A stretch of 64,000 bases of DNA from Pseudodesulfovibrio sp. S3 (GCF_004025585.1 NZ_QTZO01000003.1:62001-126000); one strand, 5' to 3'. Shown: positions 42,883 to 51,622, numbered from the stretch's first letter. The notes: a model not told the origin generated them from the sequence alone. Made by a program: numbers and translations.

Positions 42883-44169
42883 ATGAAATACGTCATCATC
42901 GGCAACGGCATTGCTTCCATCGGAGCCATCGAAGGCATCCGCAAGGTCGACACCGAAAACGAAATATTGATCATCGGGGCAGAAGATTCCCCTGCCTATG
43001 GCCGTCCATTGATATCCTACCTGCTGGCAGGCAAGATCGGGCCGGACCGTCTGGCTCTCAGGCCTCAGGAATTCTTTGAGAAAAGCAATGTCTCGTTGAT
43101 GCTCGGCACCAAGGTCACCGGTATCGATGCCAAGGCCAAGACCGTATCCACCGACAAAGGCGAGACCGTGGCGTTCGAGCATCTGCTCATCGCCACTGGC
43201 GGTATTCCATTTACGCCGCCCATTCCGGGGGCCGACGGATCGGATGTGTACAACTTTACCAATCTCGCACACGCACAAACCCTCATTTCCAAGGCCAAGG
43301 ATATAAAAAGGGCAGTGGTCATCGGTGGCGGGCTCATCGGTCTCAAGGCAGGCGAATCCCTGTTCGACCGTGGTGTGGATGTGACTATCCTGGAACTCTC
43401 CCCGCGCATCCTGAGCCTGGCCTTCGACGAGAACGCGGCTTCCCTGGCCGGAGGCCGTCTTGCCGAGGTGGGCCTTAACGTCCGTTGTGGCGTTTCCGCC
43501 AAGGAAATTCAGCGTGACGCCGAGGGCAACCTCAAGGGCGTGCACCTGACGGACGGTGATTTCCTGCAATGCGATGTCGTGGTCATCGCCATCGGTGTCG
43601 TGCCCAACTACAACCTCGCCAAGGAATCCGGCATTGAAGTGGATCGCGGGATAAAGGTCGATGAGCACATGCACACCAGCGCCGACAGCGTATTCGCGGC
43701 AGGAGACGTGGCCCAGGCCAAGGACCTGCTGTTCGGCGAAGACCGCGTCATCCCCATCTGGACCAATGCCTACAACCAGGGATTCTGTGCCGGCAAGAAC
43801 ATGGCCGGCGCGGATATCCGGTACACCGGTTCCCTGTCCATGAATTCCATTTCCTTCTATGGACTGCCCACCATCTCCGTGGGAACCGTCAATCCGCCAG
43901 AAGGCGACGACTCCTTCGAGATCGCCGCAGCCCTGGACGAGAAGAAAAAAAGCTACCGCAAGCTCGTTTTCCAGAACGACCGGCTCGTGGGTTACGTGTT
44001 GGTCGGCGATATCGATATGGCCGGCATGTATACGGCATTCGTCAAGTTCCAGATGGCAGTCCCGGAAGACGCCAAGAAGCAGATCATGGCAGGTGAGCCT
44101 GACGTGCTCATGTGGCCGGACGATTTCTTCAAGGAAACATGGAACCCCGGCGTCGTGGAACCCGACTAA
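42883..44169 (+). CDS. FAD-dependent pyridine nucleotide-disulfide-type oxidoreductase
   Basis: A 428-aa flavoprotein with an N-terminal FAD motif IIGNGIASIGAIEGIRK (about 4-20), IATGGIPFTPP, a second dinucleotide motif AVVIGGGLIGLKAGESL (about 144-160) for NAD(P)H, and VFAAGDVAQA near 275. It resembles NADH-dependent reductases of the nitrite/rubredoxin reductase kind. As part of a split glutamate synthase it would take the place of the GltD/GltA subunit and feed electrons to the ferredoxin. Confidence 0.88.
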   Translation: MKYVIIGNGIASIGAIEGIRKVDTENEILIIGAEDSPAYGRPLISYLLAGKIGPDRLALRPQEFFEKSNVSLMLGTKVTGIDAKAKTVSTDKGETVAFEHLLIATGGIPFTPPIPGADGSDVYNFTNLAHAQTLISKAKDIKRAVVIGGGLIGLKAGESLFDRGVDVTILELSPRILSLAFDENAASLAGGRLAEVGLNVRCGVSAKEIQRDAEGNLKGVHLTDGDFLQCDVVVIAIGVVPNYNLAKESGIEVDRGIKVDEHMHTSADSVFAAGDVAQAKDLLFGEDRVIPIWTNAYNQGFCAGKNMAGADIRYTGSLSMNSISFYGLPTISVGTVNPPEGDDSFEIAAALDEKKKSYRKLVFQNDRLVGYVLVGDIDMAGMYTAFVKFQMAVPEDAKKQIMAGEPDVLMWPDDFFKETWNPGVVEPD

Positions 44170-44176
44170 GAGGAGT

Positions 44177-44291
44177 CTGTTGAAAAACACACGATTGCTT
44201 CGTTGCTCAAAAGAGACAAATCCTCACGTACGAGGAATACGCTTCGGCCTTGCCTCTTTTTCGCGCCTCGCACTCGCATATTTTTGAACAG
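44177..44291. repeat. 115-nt imperfect palindromic extragenic element
   Basis: The element opens CTGTTGAAAAAC and closes with GTTTTTC-like TATTTTTGAACAG, so the ends are inverted copies (CTGTT / AACAG with AAAAA / TTTTT inside). The arms stay partly complementary (GAGAC/GCCTC, TTGCTTCG...). The middle has the dyad CCTCACGTACGAGG. It fills almost the entire gap between two genes of one operon and has no reading frame. It has the look of a REP/MITE-like repeat. Copies elsewhere were not visible in this window. Confidence 0.65.
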
Positions 44292-44311
44292 CCTCATACA
44301 AGGAAAATGCA

Positions 44312-45409
44312 ATGAAAGCACCTGACAGATATTATGATTTCGAAAAGGATATCTCCGGTTGCGGAATATTCGGCGTCATCCACAAGAAGCGGGGGCTGAT
44401 CCCCGGGGACATGCCCATCCAGGCAATGGCCTGTATGCATGATCGGGGTAACGGCCTGGGCGGCGGATTTGCGGCCTATGGCATTTACCCGGATCACGCA
44501 GAAAAATACTGTTTTCACATGATGTGCGACGATGATGCGTCCATCAAGGGCTCCGAGGAAATGATCAAGACGTACTTCGACTTGCATTTTTACGAGCCCA
44601 TTCCCACCCGCCGGACTTTGGCCATCCCCAATCCGCCGAAATTCAACCGGTATTTTGTGACCGTACCCGAAAAGCCGGATAACGAATTCTGGGAGCTGCC
44701 GGAAGAGGACTACATCGTGGCCGTGGTCATGAAAATCAATACCGCGGTTTCCGGCGCCTTCGTGGTTTCCTCCGGCAAAAACATGGGGGCCTTCAAGGGC
44801 GTGGGGTTCCCTGAGGACATCGCCGACTTCTTCCGCCTTGAAGAATACAAGGCGTACATCTGGACCGGCCACAACCGCTTCCCCACCAATACCCCGGGCT
44901 GGTGGGGCGGGGCGCATCCCTTCACCATCCTGAACTGGTCCATCGTGCATAACGGCGAGATCTCCTCTTACGGCATCAACCGTCGCTATTTGTGCGAACA
45001 CGATTACCTGTGCACCATGATGACCGACACCGAGGTCGTGGCCTACGAACTGGACATGCTCATTCGCAAGCATGGACTTTCCTGGGAAATGGCAGCCAAA
45101 TGCTTTGCGCCGCCGTTTTGGGATGAGATCGAGCGCATGGACGATGACGACAAGGAACTCTACACCACGCTGCGCGCCACCTACGGCCCGGCCATGCTCA
45201 ACGGTCCCTTCGCCATTCTGGTGGCGGACAACACCCGGCTCATGGGACTCAACGACCGAATCAAGCTCAGGCCGCTGCTGGTGGCCGAGAAGGACGACAT
45301 GGTTTTTATGTCGAGCGAGGAATCGGCCGTGCGCGACGTGTGTCCGGAGTTGGACCGCGTCTGGATGCCCAAAGCGGGCGAACCCGTCATCGTGGATCTG
45401 GAGGATTAG
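44312..45409 (+). CDS. glutamate synthase class II glutamine amidotransferase subunit
   Basis: A 365-aa N-terminal nucleophile-type amidotransferase that releases ammonia from glutamine for the synthase core. After SGCGIFGVIHKKRG the nucleophile Cys18 (DISGCGIFG) is followed by HDRGNGLGGGFA, and the conserved HNRFPTNTPGWWGGAHPF and NWSIVHNGEISSYG contact the substrate. The family normally has the Cys exposed at position 1 after processing; here up to 17 residues precede it, as in the archaeal-type separate subunits. GGAAA lies upstream of ATG 44312. Confidence 0.88.
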   Translation: MKAPDRYYDFEKDISGCGIFGVIHKKRGLIPGDMPIQAMACMHDRGNGLGGGFAAYGIYPDHAEKYCFHMMCDDDASIKGSEEMIKTYFDLHFYEPIPTRRTLAIPNPPKFNRYFVTVPEKPDNEFWELPEEDYIVAVVMKINTAVSGAFVVSSGKNMGAFKGVGFPEDIADFFRLEEYKAYIWTGHNRFPTNTPGWWGGAHPFTILNWSIVHNGEISSYGINRRYLCEHDYLCTMMTDTEVVAYELDMLIRKHGLSWEMAAKCFAPPFWDEIERMDDDDKELYTTLRATYGPAMLNGPFAILVADNTRLMGLNDRIKLRPLLVAEKDDMVFMSSEESAVRDVCPELDRVWMPKAGEPVIVDLED

Positions 45410-46171
45410 ATGGCAGCAAAGAGAATAAAGAAGACCCTCACGGCAGGGCGGACATATTACAAGCAGTTCAATGAAGAAATTCGGGCGCTTGTAAAAGAGG
45501 GTGTGACCGATTTCACCATCAAGGAGTGCAACGGCCAACGCTATATTGCCACGGCTCTGGATGGGGATTTGACTTTTGACATCTATGGTGTCCCGGGTCA
45601 GGATCTGGGCGCGTTCATGCGTGGTCCCAGAGTGCATATCCATAATAACGCCCAGGACGGCGTGGGCAACACCATGGATGACGGCCGGGTGATCATTGAC
45701 GGCATAGCCGGTGATGTCATCGGGTACGCCATGCGCGGCGGCGAAATATTCATCAAGGGCGACGTCGGCTACCGAGTCGGCATACACATGAAAGCCTATC
45801 TCGACCACCAACCCAAAATCGTGGTCGGAGGCAAGGCCGGGGACTTCCTCGGAGAATACATGGCTGGCGGAATTATTTTGCTCTTGGGTATGTTTTCTGA
45901 TAAGCCTGATGCGCCTATCGCGGGACGGAGTCTCGGGACTGGCATGCACGGTGGCGTAATCTACGTTCGTGGCGATATCCCCGAAGTTCAGCTTGGTCCA
46001 GGTTTGACTGCCACCCCTGTTGATTCGGAAGATATCAAGGCCATCGAGGCCTTGGTCAACGAGTACGCCAGAGAATTGAAGCTGGACAGCAAGGCAATTT
46101 TAAGCGAGAACTTCGTGAAAATTCGTCCGTTTTCGCACCGACCATATGGCAATCTCTACGTTCATTGCTAG
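45410..46171 (+). CDS. glutamate synthase GXGXG-domain subunit
   Basis: A 253-aa protein with the right-handed beta-helix of the glutamate synthase C-terminal domain; repeated Gly-rich strands are visible: GDVIGYAMRGGEIFIKGDVG, GKAGDFLGEYMAGGIILLLG and GTGMHGGVIYVRGD. It has a structural role in linking the amidotransferase and FMN domains. The ATG follows the amidotransferase stop codon with no gap. This completes a five-gene split synthase. Confidence 0.88.
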   Translation: MAAKRIKKTLTAGRTYYKQFNEEIRALVKEGVTDFTIKECNGQRYIATALDGDLTFDIYGVPGQDLGAFMRGPRVHIHNNAQDGVGNTMDDGRVIIDGIAGDVIGYAMRGGEIFIKGDVGYRVGIHMKAYLDHQPKIVVGGKAGDFLGEYMAGGIILLLGMFSDKPDAPIAGRSLGTGMHGGVIYVRGDIPEVQLGPGLTATPVDSEDIKAIEALVNEYARELKLDSKAILSENFVKIRPFSHRPYGNLYVHC

Positions 46172-46212
46172 ACGGCGGGTAAGATACAACACTAACACTC
46201 TTGGAGGAACCT

Positions 46213-46563
46213 ATGTTCTTCGATTCTGTAGCCTACGCAATGGCTCCACCTTCCGGTGGCGGTGAAGCAGGTGGCCTGAGCGGCATTCTCGGCGGTCCGC
46301 TGCCGATGCTGGTCCTGATGTTCGCCATTTTCTATTTCCTGCTCATCCGCCCGCAGCAGAAAAAGCAAAAGACCCACAAGGCCATGCTCGAAGCCCTCCA
46401 AAAGGGTGACAAGGTTTGGACCAACGGCGGCATCCTCGGAACCATCGTGAATATTGATGGCGACAATCTCACCATCGAGATCGCTGCAGGCGTCAACGTC
46501 GTGATCAAGCGCGGTTTCGTTGCCGACAAGGATGGCGGCGCATCCGCAGCTGGCAAGAAGTAG
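46213..46563 (+). CDS. yajC: preprotein translocase subunit YajC
   Basis: A 116-aa inner-membrane protein of the SecDF-YajC complex. It has a Gly-rich N-terminus, one helix (about 25-45, LPMLVLMFAIFYFLLIRPQQKK) and the cytoplasmic domain with LEALQKGDKVWTNGGILGTI. GGAGG fixes ATG 46213 rather than the TTG 12 nt upstream. It comes before secD and secF, as in many bacteria. Confidence 0.95.
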   Translation: MFFDSVAYAMAPPSGGGEAGGLSGILGGPLPMLVLMFAIFYFLLIRPQQKKQKTHKAMLEALQKGDKVWTNGGILGTIVNIDGDNLTIEIAAGVNVVIKRGFVADKDGGASAAGKK

Positions 46564-46592
46564 GTTTTTGCACCAGTACCTGAAACTTCCGT

Positions 46593-46629
46593 GCGGATCG
46601 GACCACATCCATATGGTGGCCCGATCCGC
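46593..46629 (+). terminator. hairpin between yajC and secD, possible attenuator
   Basis: GCGGATCG and CGATCCGC pair, with an inner ACCA/TGGT, and a G/T-rich tail follows. It has an imperfect T tract, so partial termination or mRNA protection is more likely than full termination. Confidence 0.55.
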
Positions 46630-46691
46630 GTTTGTGTTTATCAATGAAAGTTTCAGGCAGGTAGCAACCAGTTCGTATTAAGGGAGTTTTC

Positions 46692-48287
46692 ATGCAAAGT
46701 TTGCGTTGGAGAGCCATAATTGCTCTCATCGTCCTGGCCACGGGACTGGCTTACATGCTGCCGTCCCTGCCCGGAGTCAAGGAATCGGCACTCGGCAAGT
46801 TCCTGCCGGGCGACTCCGTCAGTCTCGGTCTTGATCTCAAGGGCGGCATCTATCTGACTCTCGGAGTCGACATGGTCACCGCCATGGACAACAATCTCGC
46901 TCGGTTGGGCGACGACCTCAAAGCCGCTTCCCGCGACCAGGAAGTCTTTGTCCTGCGTCCGACAGTACTCAATGAATCCCAGATAGAAGTCGTGCTTCTC
47001 AAGAGTGAACAAAAGGAAGCATTTGAAGGGATCATCAAAGATTTTTCGCAGTTTTCCGTGGAAGAGAGCAACCCTCTCGACGGCGGCAAGGAAAAATACA
47101 TCCTGTCCATTTCACCGCAGTACCGCAGCGATATCGAAAAGCTGACCATGGAACAGGCCATCAAGACCATCCGCAACAGGATCGACCAGTTCGGTGTTGC
47201 CGAGCCTGACATCCGCAAGCAGCAGGGCAATCGCATTCAGGTGCAGCTGCCCGGCCTGCAAGACCCGGAACGGGCCATCAAGATCATCGGCCAGACCGCC
47301 CACCTCGAATTCAAGATGGTGGATGATACGGCTGACGTGAAGAAGGCCCAACAGGGCATTCTCGCCCCCGGCCGTGAACTCTCGGTCATCCTTCATAAGC
47401 TGCCAAACGGCAAATATGGGGAAACGCCTATTGTCCTTAAAAAGGACTCGGTGCTGACAGGCGAATACGTGACCGACGCAAAGGTGCTGCTGGACCAGTG
47501 GAATACCCCTTATGTTTCCATGACCTTCAACACACGCGGCGGAGCCATTTTCACCAACCTGACAGGTGAAAACGTGAACAAGCGCATGGCTATCGTTCTG
47601 GACGGCAAGGTCTATTCCGCACCGGCCATTCGTGAGCGCATCTCCGGCGGCCGCGCTTCCATCACAGGGCAGTTCACCCGCGAGGAAGCCCGCGACCTGG
47701 CTGTCGTACTTCGCGCCGGTTCCCTTCCAGCCCCCGTGGACATCCTGGAACAGCGATCGGTCGGTCCGTCCCTCGGACAGGAATCCATCGACAACGGCAT
47801 CTTGTCCGCGCTCATCGGCATGGCAGCAGTGCTCCTTTTCATGGTTGTCTACTACGGCTTTGCCGGTTTAGTGGCTGATGTGGTGCTGTGCATCAACATC
47901 ATGCTCATCATGGCCGGTCTGGCCGCATTCGGAGCCACACTGACCTTGCCGGGCATCGCGGGTATCATTTTGACTATCGGTATGGCCGTTGACGCCAACG
48001 TGATCATCTTCGAGCGTATCCGGGAGGAACTGCGGCGCGGCTTGTCCGCCACCCAGGCCGTATCGGAAGGCTATGGCAGGGCAACCCTGACCATTCTTGA
48101 CGCCAACGTGACAACGATCATTGCAGCCGTCATCCTCTACCAGTTCGGTACCGGACCGGTTCGCGGATTTGCCGTCACCCTGACGCTCGGCATCATCACT
48201 TCCATGTTCACGGCCATCTTCGTGTCGCGCATTCTGTTCGACCTGTATTTAAAAAGCCGCGCAGACAACGCGAAACTGAGCATTTAG
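46692..48287 (+). CDS. secD: protein translocase subunit SecD
   Basis: A 531-aa membrane protein. It has an N-terminal helix, a large periplasmic domain (about 35-350; LGLDLKGGIYLTLGVD, IRNRIDQFGVAEPDI), and five C-terminal helices with the RND-type VADVVLCINIMLIMAGLAAFGATLTLPGIAGIILTIGMA... text and FERIREELRRG. It pulls exported proteins through SecYEG using the proton gradient. It is 10 nt ahead of secF. Confidence 0.96.
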   Translation: MQSLRWRAIIALIVLATGLAYMLPSLPGVKESALGKFLPGDSVSLGLDLKGGIYLTLGVDMVTAMDNNLARLGDDLKAASRDQEVFVLRPTVLNESQIEVVLLKSEQKEAFEGIIKDFSQFSVEESNPLDGGKEKYILSISPQYRSDIEKLTMEQAIKTIRNRIDQFGVAEPDIRKQQGNRIQVQLPGLQDPERAIKIIGQTAHLEFKMVDDTADVKKAQQGILAPGRELSVILHKLPNGKYGETPIVLKKDSVLTGEYVTDAKVLLDQWNTPYVSMTFNTRGGAIFTNLTGENVNKRMAIVLDGKVYSAPAIRERISGGRASITGQFTREEARDLAVVLRAGSLPAPVDILEQRSVGPSLGQESIDNGILSALIGMAAVLLFMVVYYGFAGLVADVVLCINIMLIMAGLAAFGATLTLPGIAGIILTIGMAVDANVIIFERIREELRRGLSATQAVSEGYGRATLTILDANVTTIIAAVILYQFGTGPVRGFAVTLTLGIITSMFTAIFVSRILFDLYLKSRADNAKLSI

Positions 48288-48297
48288 GGAGACGATC

Positions 48298-49368
48298 ATG
48301 GGACTGCAAATAATCAAACCCGATACTAAAATCGACTTCATCGGCCTCAGGAAGATCGCCTACCTTGCTTCGGCTATCATCATTCTGATCGGCCTCGGCT
48401 CCCTTGTCATCAAGGGCGGCCCCAAATACGGCATCGATTTCGCCGGCGGCATGATCGTCCAGGTGAAGATCGACAAAGACACCAACATCGACGTGGTCAA
48501 AGACGCTGTTCGCGGCGTGGATCTGCCCGGCCTTGTCGTGCAGACCCTCGGCCTGGACGGGGACCATGAATACATGATCCGTACCTCCAGTTCGAACATC
48601 TCTTCCGAAGATGTCCGGGCAAAGGTGACGGAGGCGCTCTCGTCCAATCTGGACGGTGCGAAATTCGACATACAGCGGCTTGAAATGGTCGGCCCCAAGG
48701 TCGGTGCGGATTTGCGCTCAAAAGCGCTTGAGGCGCTGTTCTACGCGGTTCTGCTCATAGCCGTGTATATCTCCGGCCGCTTTGAACAGCGGTGGACCGT
48801 GGCCGCCATCATGGCTGCCGCCCTGGCAGGCGGAGTATACGGCATCGGCCTGCTTGGCCTGGAGATGGGCTGGCTGATCATCGCGGCCCTGGTCATCACC
48901 GTGGGATTGTGCTGGTACCTCAAACTCAACTACGCCCTTGGCGCAGTGGTCGCCCTGATTCACGACGTGATCATCACGGTGGGCATCTTCTCCATTCTGG
49001 GCAAGGAATTCGACCTGACCATCATTGCGGCCCTGCTGACGATCATCGGTTACTCGCTCAACGACACCATCATCGTGTTCGACCGTATCCGCGAAAACAC
49101 GCTCGCCCGCAGAGCCAACTCCTCGTTTGCCGCGATAATCAACATGTCCGTGAACCAGACCCTGTCTCGCACGATCATGACCTCGGCCACGACCCTGATG
49201 GTCGTGTTCTGTCTGTTCGTCCTGGGCGGTTCCGTCATCCACGACTTCGCCCTGGCCCTGCTCATCGGTGTGGGCGTGGGTACCTATTCCTCCATCTTCG
49301 TTGCCAGCCCGATCCTCCTTGGATTCGGTCCCAGCGTTCTTCCCGAGAAGGAAAAAGTCGAAGCCTAG
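48298..49368 (+). CDS. secF: protein translocase subunit SecF
   Basis: A 356-aa partner of SecD with six membrane helices and a short periplasmic domain: KYGIDFAGGMIVQVKID near the N-terminus, then LNYALGAVVALIHDVIITVG, TIIGYSLNDTIIVFDRIREN and ILGF at the C-terminus. Such motifs are diagnostic. It follows secD by 10 nt and ends the plus-strand transcript. Confidence 0.96.
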   Translation: MGLQIIKPDTKIDFIGLRKIAYLASAIIILIGLGSLVIKGGPKYGIDFAGGMIVQVKIDKDTNIDVVKDAVRGVDLPGLVVQTLGLDGDHEYMIRTSSSNISSEDVRAKVTEALSSNLDGAKFDIQRLEMVGPKVGADLRSKALEALFYAVLLIAVYISGRFEQRWTVAAIMAAALAGGVYGIGLLGLEMGWLIIAALVITVGLCWYLKLNYALGAVVALIHDVIITVGIFSILGKEFDLTIIAALLTIIGYSLNDTIIVFDRIRENTLARRANSSFAAIINMSVNQTLSRTIMTSATTLMVVFCLFVLGGSVIHDFALALLIGVGVGTYSSIFVASPILLGFGPSVLPEKEKVEA

Positions 49369-49391
49369 TCGACTGAACGGATATTGAATCA

Positions 49392-49424
49392 GAAGGGGAG
49401 GGCCATTCGGTCCTCCCCTTTTTA
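49392..49424 (+). terminator. intrinsic terminator after secF
   Basis: AAGGGGAGG(G) and (T)CCTCCCCTT pair around a short loop, followed by TTT. Confidence 0.88.
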
Positions 49425-49446
49425 CTGGCCCTTCAACCGGCACAAG

Positions 49447-49479
49447 AAAAGTCCCTCCGGCATCAGCCGGAGGGACTTT
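49447..49479 (-). terminator. intrinsic terminator after adk
   Basis: On the minus strand AAAGTCCCTCCGG and CCGGAGGGACTTT pair around a 6-nt loop with a T tail. It faces the secF terminator. Confidence 0.88.
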
Positions 49480-49502
49480 GAACATTCTGTATGAATACTG
49501 AA

Positions 49503-50168
49503 CTAGACGAGCTGTGTCATCAGGTATTCTTTGATGGCGGTGATGGAATCTTCACCATCAAGCTCGATGTATTTGAAGCCGCCGTCCTTCATGTTCTTGT
49601 AGAAGTTGCATGCGGCCATGGTTCCGGTCTCTTCATCGTAGTAGATGTTGTGGCGCACGTCGATGGCGCCTTCGTCCTGGTCGTCGTCGCGGGCGGACAG
49701 GGCTCCGCCACAGACGCGGCACTTGTCGCCGTCAGGAGCGATGACAGGGATACCGACGTTGTTGGGGTGGTTGGGATTGTTTTCACACAGACGACGGCCC
49801 ATGATGCGACCCTTGGCGATTTCACGGGGCAGCTTGATTTCGATGACGTAGTCGAGCTTCACGCCGTCTTTCTGCAGGGCTTCCCACAGCTTTTCACCCT
49901 GAACCAGGGAGCGGGGGAAACCGTCGAGCAGCCAGCCGTTCTTGGAGCTGGCCAGAACGTCAAGAACCATGGGGATGGTGATGTCATCAGGAACCAGTTC
50001 ACCCTTGTTGATGAATTCCTTGGCTTTCATGCCGAGTTCGGTGCCGCCACCGATGTGCTTGCGGAAAATGGCGCCGGATTCGATGTGATCCAGACCGTAT
50101 TTGTCTTTAGCCAGGGTACCCTGGGTGCCTTTACCGGAGCCGTTGGGGCCGAAAATCAGAATATTCAT
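49503..50168 (-). CDS. adk: adenylate kinase with CX5HX15CX2C metal site
   Basis: A 221-aa enzyme that interconverts ATP+AMP and 2 ADP. It has the P-loop GPNGSGKGTQ (7-16), the AMP-binding ESGAIFR and LDGFPRSLVQ, and an LID domain with Cys128, His134, Cys150 and Cys153. This CX5HX15CX2C spacing is the one described for the zinc-, cobalt- or iron-binding adenylate kinase of Desulfovibrio gigas. ATG 50168 has AGGAGG ahead; the upstream in-frame extension is not used. Confidence 0.95.
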   Translation of the reverse strand: MNILIFGPNGSGKGTQGTLAKDKYGLDHIESGAIFRKHIGGGTELGMKAKEFINKGELVPDDITIPMVLDVLASSKNGWLLDGFPRSLVQGEKLWEALQKDGVKLDYVIEIKLPREIAKGRIMGRRLCENNPNHPNNVGIPVIAPDGDKCRVCGGALSARDDDQDEGAIDVRHNIYYDEETGTMAACNFYKNMKDGGFKYIELDGEDSITAIKEYLMTQLV

Positions 50169-50262
50169 ATTTCCTCCTGATGATGAAAAAGCAAAATGCC
50201 AGAGTGGCATTTTGGGACATTGTGCAAAAGATCACATGTATTATACCGGGAAATCCCGGAAG

Positions 50263-51273
50263 TCAATGGGTGCCCTTGAAAAGCACACCCGAAGCAGTAA
50301 CCGAAGCGGTTTTGTCCCCCGGAAATTGGAAGACCGTTCCCACCCGTTTGTCCTGCCAGGCCTCATCGAGCTTGAACAGGGTTTCTGCCAACACCTGCCC
50401 CGGACCAAACGTGTCCAGACAGGCCTTGTAGAGGCGAAGCCTGCATGCCTTATGGAGTTTTTGCAGTCGGTCGTTTTCCAAACACTCTGTCGTGTCAGCG
50501 GTAGCAACATCCCAGTAATCAGTTTCAATCCGGCCAATTTTCCATAACCGAGCCACGGATTGCCAGAAATTCGGATTTTCCCTTTGAATAAGCGGAAGGA
50601 TCTCATTCCTGACACGATTCCGTGTCATGTTCAGGTCGGTATTGGTGTGGTCTTCCCTCCAGACGATACCCAAATGCGTGACAAAGGCGATCAGGGTGGA
50701 TTTGGGAATCATCAGCAAAGGACGAACAAGGGCGCGGTCAGGGTCGTAGCCGGCCATGCCTGACAGGCCGGGCCAACCCGTGCCGCGGATGAGGCGCATG
50801 AGCACGTCTTCGCTCAGATCGTCCAGTTGATGGCCCAGAGCGACGTAATCGGCACCATTCTCCATACAGACGTCCGCATACAAAGCGTATCTCGCATTCC
50901 GTCCAGCCTCTTCGATGCCAACGGCCTGCTTCTGCGCCAATCTGCTGACGTCCTGCGCCGCCACATGACATTCAACGCCGAGCGTATCGCATAGAGACTT
51001 GACCCAGATAGCGTCCTGAGTGGCTTCGGGCCGCAACCCGTGATTGAGATGCGTTGCCAGAACATGGAAACCGGCCCGTTGCGAAAGGTAATGCAGTACA
51101 CACAACAGGGCGGTCGAATCCACGCCACCAGATAGACCAACCAAAATCCGTTTTCCGGACAGGTCGATCCCCAGTTCCTCTGTAATGAATTTTTCTACGT
51201 AAAGACAGAAATGCGCCCATTTAGGGAGCAGGTCCTGCAAGGATTGCGGAATGTTGCAGGGAGTGCTGTTCAT
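50263..51273 (-). CDS. tilS: tRNA(Ile)-lysidine synthetase
   Basis: A 336-aa N-type ATP pyrophosphatase that modifies C34 of the CAU-anticodon isoleucine tRNA. It shows LVGLSGGVDST (about 44-54), THLNHGLRPEA, EEAGRNARYALY and the ALGHQLDDLSEDVLMRLIRGTG block. It is somewhat shorter than the long TilS of enterics, without a clear C-terminal extension. The start is 1 nt after the stop of an unknown 115-aa gene. Confidence 0.93.
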   Translation of the reverse strand: MNSTPCNIPQSLQDLLPKWAHFCLYVEKFITEELGIDLSGKRILVGLSGGVDSTALLCVLHYLSQRAGFHVLATHLNHGLRPEATQDAIWVKSLCDTLGVECHVAAQDVSRLAQKQAVGIEEAGRNARYALYADVCMENGADYVALGHQLDDLSEDVLMRLIRGTGWPGLSGMAGYDPDRALVRPLLMIPKSTLIAFVTHLGIVWREDHTNTDLNMTRNRVRNEILPLIQRENPNFWQSVARLWKIGRIETDYWDVATADTTECLENDRLQKLHKACRLRLYKACLDTFGPGQVLAETLFKLDEAWQDKRVGTVFQFPGDKTASVTASGVLFKGTH

Positions 51274-51274
51274 A

Positions 51275-51622
51275 TTACACGGAAATTTCCAGCTCCTCGA
51301 TGAACTGGTCAAGATATTCGATCATATGCTTGCGTTGGGCGGCGGTGGCGTAAGTGACGCAGGAGCATCGAATCTTGTTCCTGCCGCGTACGAGCAATTC
51401 CAGCATAAGACGGTTGTCGTCCGGCGATTCAATGCCCTCAAGGGCCATGAAATAGGGACCACACTCATCCAGATGCGCCTGCTGTTCACTCTGAAGCAGC
51501 TCTGACGGCATGGGTAAATAATAAATACCATCCAGAGGGCCTTTGAGGCCAAGTTCGTCAAAAGCCGAGAGAATGGTTTTGTAGTCTTTGTCGACCAGAT
51601 CCTCAATAAGATAACTACGCAT
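51275..51622 (-). CDS. 115-aa conserved-looking protein, function unknown
   Basis: A mixed helix/strand cytoplasmic protein with a strongly acidic character: MRSYLIEDLVDKDYKTILSA, GPLDGIYYLPMP, and a C-terminal RGRNKIRCSCVTYATAAQRKHMIEYLDQFIEELEI. It has a close Cys pair (CSC). It sits exactly between hemA and tilS: its ATG overlaps the hemA stop (TAATG) and its stop is 1 nt before the tilS ATG. Such tight packing suggests it is a real gene with steady expression; no family is recognised. Confidence 0.75.
   Translation of the reverse strand: MRSYLIEDLVDKDYKTILSAFDELGLKGPLDGIYYLPMPSELLQSEQQAHLDECGPYFMALEGIESPDDNRLMLELLVRGRNKIRCSCVTYATAAQRKHMIEYLDQFIEELEISV

Noticed and set aside
44294-45949. 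A 551-codon open frame on the minus strand
   Set aside because: It is antisense to two clear glutamate synthase subunits and crosses their junction.
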